Source: Catellatospora bangladeshensis (lineage in GTDB: Bacteria; Actinomycetota; Actinomycetes; Mycobacteriales; Micromonosporaceae). Taken from it: a DNA stretch of 64,000 bases. Below are positions 61,224-64,000 of the stretch, piece after piece. The stretch lies in the NCBI RefSeq assembly GCF_016862575.1, contig NZ_BONF01000008.1, positions 186,001-250,000 of the forward strand, read 5' to 3'. The notes under the pieces were generated by a model, which had not been told where the DNA came from, made no database searches, and saw only the letters and a list, made by a program, of their open reading frames with translations. A program made the translations under genes and the position numbers. The number at the start of each line of letters is the position of its first letter. Position 1 is the first letter of the stretch.

Positions 61224-62638
61224 CCTACTCGGAAGATCTTCTTGGGCAGGTGGTACGCCAGGTCGGCGATGGTCTCGGCGGCCTCGTCCAGGCCGAGGCG
61301 GTGCTCGGCGACCAGGCGCGCGAGGAAGCCCGCGTCGACCCGCCGGGCCACGTCGTGCCGGACCGGGATCGAGCAGTACGCGCGGGTGTCGTCGACGAAC
61401 CCGGCGGTGTTGTAGAAGCCCGCGGTCTCGGTGACCGCCTCCCGCCAGCGGCGCAGCGCCTCCGGAGCGTCGAGGAACCACCACGGGGCGCCGATGAACA
61501 TGGCCGGGTAGCCGCCGGCCAGCGGGGCCAGCTCGCGGCTGAACGTGTACTCGTCCAGCGTGTACACGACCACCCGGAAGCGCGGGTCGTGCCCGAACTC
61601 CTCCAGCAGCGGCCGCAGCGCGTTGGTGTACTCGGTGGCCACCGGGATGTCTCCGCCGACGTCGCGCCCGTGGGTGCGGAACAGCGTCGCGTTGTGGTTG
61701 CGCGACGAGCCCGGGTGCAGCTGCATCACCAGCCCGTCGTCCAGCGACATCCGGGCGAACTCCATCAGCATGTGCGCCCGGAACGCCTCGGCCTCGGCCG
61801 CCGTCGCGCCGCCGTGCACCACCCGCTCGAACAGCGACTTCGCCTCGGCCGCGGTCATCCCGCCGGTCGCGGCGGTCGGGTGCCCGTGGTCGGAGCAGGT
61901 GGCCCCGGCCGCGATGAAGTCGCGCCGCCGCTGCGCCAGCGCGTGCAGGAAGCCCTCGTACGTCGCGGTGTCCTGCCCGGTGATCTCACCGAGCTTGACC
62001 ACCCGGTCGGGCCAGCCGGGCCAGTCCATGTCCACCAGGTCGTCCGGGCGGAACGTGGTGATCACGCGCCCACCGGGGCCGCCCCAGCCGTCCGCCGCGA
62101 GCTTCGCGTGGCGGGACAGGTCGTCCAGCGGCGACTCGGTGGTGGCCAGCACCTCCAGGTTGAACCGCTGGAACAGCGCGCGCGGCCGGTACTGCGGCTC
62201 GGCCAGCTTCGCGGCCAGCTCGTCGTAGACCCGGTCCGCCGTCTGCCCGTTGAACGGGGTCTCGATGCCGAAGACCGTGCGGAAGGTCTGCTCCAGCCAC
62301 AGCCGCGACGGCGTGCCCCGGAACAGGTGCCAGTTCTCGGCCAGGCGGCGCCAGATCAGGCGCGGATCGGTCTCCGACTCGCCGCCGTCGATCCGCGGCA
62401 CGCCCAGCTCGCTCGGCGGGATGCCCTGGCTGAGCAGCATCCGGGTGACGTAGTGGTCGGGCACCACGATCAGCCGCGCCGGGTCCGGGAACGGCGCGTC
62501 GTCGGCCAGGATGCCCGGGTCCACGTGACCGTGCGGGCTGATCAGCGGCAGGTTCCGCGCGTGCGTGTACAGCTCGCGGGCGATCGCCCGGGTGCGCGCC
62601 TCCGCCGGGAACAGCAGGTCGTCCACGGTCACTCCCAT
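61220..62638 (-). CDS. uxaC: Glucuronate/galacturonate isomerase
   Basis: A 472-residue uronate isomerase of the amidohydrolase superfamily: 'ISPHGHVDPGILA' (metal site), 'VPDHYVTRMLLSQG', 'FNGQTADRVYDEL', 'DDGLVMQLHPGSSRNHN' and 'DEYTFSRELAPLAGGYPAMFIGAPWWFLDAPEAL'. It converts D-glucuronate to D-fructuronate and D-galacturonate to D-tagaturonate, the first step after pectin breakdown. The ATG at 62638 overlaps the preceding stop by ten bases. First enzyme of the coupled set uxaC - dehydratase - reductase. Confidence 0.95.
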   Translation of the reverse strand: MGVTVDDLLFPAEARTRAIARELYTHARNLPLISPHGHVDPGILADDAPFPDPARLIVVPDHYVTRMLLSQGIPPSELGVPRIDGGESETDPRLIWRRLAENWHLFRGTPSRLWLEQTFRTVFGIETPFNGQTADRVYDELAAKLAEPQYRPRALFQRFNLEVLATTESPLDDLSRHAKLAADGWGGPGGRVITTFRPDDLVDMDWPGWPDRVVKLGEITGQDTATYEGFLHALAQRRRDFIAAGATCSDHGHPTAATGGMTAAEAKSLFERVVHGGATAAEAEAFRAHMLMEFARMSLDDGLVMQLHPGSSRNHNATLFRTHGRDVGGDIPVATEYTNALRPLLEEFGHDPRFRVVVYTLDEYTFSRELAPLAGGYPAMFIGAPWWFLDAPEALRRWREAVTETAGFYNTAGFVDDTRAYCSIPVRHDVARRVDAGFLARLVAEHRLGLDEAAETIADLAYHLPKKIFRVG

Positions 62639-63942
62639 TCTGAAAGATCGAGCAGGGCGGCCACGTCCACGCTGCGCCCGGAGGCGATCGAGGCGTTGGC
62701 GGCCAGACCGGTCAGCAGCGAGCGCGCGCCGTCGAGCGCCGTGGCCGAGCGGTGCAGCGGGTCGGTGTCGCCGTTGAAGAGCACCCCGGTCATCCGGGCG
62801 TCCGCGCCGCCGTGCCCCTGCCGGTCGTACGCGGCGACGGGCACGTCCACCGGCGGCTCCCAGTAGCGGCGCAGGCGCAGCGAGACGCCGCCCTGCTCGG
62901 CGGCGGCCTCCACGCCGTGCAGCGCCGCCGAGTGCCCCTTGACCGCGCCGGCCACCCCCGGCGCGACGTGGTCGGACTCGACGATCTCCAGCTCCAGGCG
63001 GCCCCGGCTGCCGTTGAAGGCGATCCGGTAGCCCTCCCAGGGCGCGTACGCGGTGAGGTGGTAGCTCATCGTCGCGCCGGAGGCGTAGCGGACCAGCACC
63101 GCCATGTCGTCCTCGATGTCGGTGCCGGGAGCGAACACGTTGACGTCGCGGTGGTAGCCGTCGTGCCGCTCGGCGTCGAGGTACAGCTCGGCGAGGTTCG
63201 GGTTGTCCGCCAGGTGCAGCGCGAACGGGTCGCCCTGCGCCTCCGGGGAGCCGTGGGCGCGGGTGTAGTCGCGGGCGTAGCCGTGGCGGGCGCCGTCCGC
63301 GCCGTACAGGAACAGCCGTCCCTCGGCGGTGACCCGCACCGGGGTGCTGCCCAGCCACCAGTTGACCAGGTCGAAGTGGTGCGTCGCCTTGTGCACCAGC
63401 AGGCCGCCGGAGTGCGCCCGGTCGCGGTGCCAGCGGCGGAAGTAGTCCGCGCCGTGCCGCACGTCGAGCAGCCACTCGAAGTGCACCGAGCCGATCTCGC
63501 CGATGGCGCCCTCCGCCAGCAGCGTGCGCACCTGCTCGTGCACCGGGTGGAAGCGGTAGTTGAAGGCGACCTTGACGTCGCCGCCGGTGCGCCGCACGGC
63601 CTCCAGGATGCGGCGGCACTTCGGCACGTCGACCGTCATCGGCTTCTCGGTGACCACGGCGCAGCCGGCGTCGAGCGCCGCCACGATGTACTCGTCGTGG
63701 GTCGCGTCGACGCTGCACACCACGAGCGTGTCGACGCGCTCCTCGGCCAGCATCTTCGGCACGGCTGCGGCGTCGTATGCGACAGCGGGCGGCGCGCCCG
63801 CGGCCTGCAGCCGGCGCTGCTGCGCGGCGATCCGTGCGGGGTTGACGTCGGCGAGCGCCACCAGCTCGCCGTACCGGGTCAGGACCTGCGCGAACATCTG
63901 CGCACGAGCCCCGGTCCCCACGATCGCGTACCGCGTGGTCAT
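62629..63942 (-). CDS. Gfo/Idh/MocA-family oxidoreductase, operon head
   Basis: A 437-residue NAD(P)-dependent oxidoreductase with 'YAIVGTGARAQMFAQVL' (nucleotide loop), 'VVTEKPMTVD' and the C-terminal 'SGGLLVHKATHHFDLVNWWLG' motif. Likely acts on a uronic-acid-derived glycoside or sugar acid. It begins the uronate operon: downstream genes overlap by 10, 4 and 4 bp, then a 41-bp gap. A LacI-type operator lies 26 bp ahead of the start. The gene is complete; the window ends 58 bp beyond. Confidence 0.88.
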   Translation of the reverse strand: MTTRYAIVGTGARAQMFAQVLTRYGELVALADVNPARIAAQQRRLQAAGAPPAVAYDAAAVPKMLAEERVDTLVVCSVDATHDEYIVAALDAGCAVVTEKPMTVDVPKCRRILEAVRRTGGDVKVAFNYRFHPVHEQVRTLLAEGAIGEIGSVHFEWLLDVRHGADYFRRWHRDRAHSGGLLVHKATHHFDLVNWWLGSTPVRVTAEGRLFLYGADGARHGYARDYTRAHGSPEAQGDPFALHLADNPNLAELYLDAERHDGYHRDVNVFAPGTDIEDDMAVLVRYASGATMSYHLTAYAPWEGYRIAFNGSRGRLELEIVESDHVAPGVAGAVKGHSAALHGVEAAAEQGGVSLRLRRYWEPPVDVPVAAYDRQGHGGADARMTGVLFNGDTDPLHRSATALDGARSLLTGLAANASIASGRSVDVAALLDLSEWE

Positions 63943-63967
63943 CCGGCCTCCTGGGCCTCAGGGACTA

Positions 63968-63977
63968 CAAACGTTTG
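63968..63977. promoter_or_regulatory. LacI-type operator of the uronate operon
   Basis: CAAACGTTTG, a perfect 10-bp palindrome with the LacI central CG, 26 bp ahead of the oxidoreductase start; flanking bases extend it (TACAAACGTTTGCAG). The cognate regulator must lie beyond the window. Confidence 0.65.
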
Positions 63978-64000
63978 CAGCAGAACTAACCATCGCGTTT

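Overview
The window is high-GC DNA (strong G/C third-position bias, frequent GTG/TTG starts, WhiB proteins, nickel superoxide dismutase, a SigR/RsrA pair, ribosomal protein bL37). It comes from an actinomycete chromosome. The mix of plant-polysaccharide genes and short palindromic repeats fits a Micromonosporaceae-type soil actinomycete, but that placement is inference. No rRNA, tRNA, CRISPR, phage or transposase gene was seen.

Region 1 (1-32 kb) is mostly core genome: a GNAT tail, a quinone-reductase-like protein, malic enzyme, the SodX/SodN pair, a lipid kinase and whiB1. Then comes an assimilatory sulfate-reduction operon on the minus strand (leader peptide, sir, a 22-codon micro-ORF, a zinc-ribbon protein, cysH, cbiX), the sensor kinase pdtaS, a SIS-domain protein, a TPR protein and an MFS/TetR pair with three evenly spaced operators. 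After these lie a biotinyl/lipoyl carrier, bL37, a MoxR ATPase with a VWA/metallopeptidase partner, sigR-rsrA with a SigR-type promoter, a second WhiB, an SRAP-domain protein, aroA, rsgA and hisN. The order whiB1 - pdtaS - carrier - bL37 - rsrA/sigR - SRAP - aroA - rsgA recalls the M. tuberculosis Rv3219-Rv3228 neighbourhood, with extra genes inserted.

Region 2 (32-50 kb) handles xylose- and glucose-containing plant polymers: a GH42 beta-galactosidase, a GH31 alpha-xylosidase, xylulokinase, an ABC sugar importer (two permeases and a lipoprotein), a ROK regulator, a sulfotransferase, a GH3 enzyme and a CebR-like LacI regulator. A shared site, TTAGTT-N12-AAACAAAC, lies in both divergent promoters (GH42/GH31 and transporter/ROK), so one ROK protein probably controls both. 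The GH3 promoter has two perfect 16-bp palindromes 50 bp apart. A CebR-type box survives ahead of a collapsed CBM2-enzyme gene.

Region 3 (50-64 kb) is for pectin: three PL1 and one PL9-like secreted pectate lyases. Three of them share the same N-terminal module. They are followed by a tightly coupled operon for uronate catabolism: a Gfo/Idh/MocA oxidoreductase, uronate isomerase, a fuconate-dehydratase-like enolase, a mannonate/altronate oxidoreductase and another Gfo/Idh/MocA protein. A LacI-type palindrome lies in front.

The most unusual layer is the repeat content. (i) A 65-bp palindrome occurs in eight full copies, all in gaps between convergent genes. (ii) A 77-bp palindrome occurs in two copies. 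(iii) A roughly 54-bp palindrome occurs in five copies. Four of these abut gene 3' ends and one is inserted in frame inside the GH42 gene, where it adds about 18 codons including a rare TTA codon.
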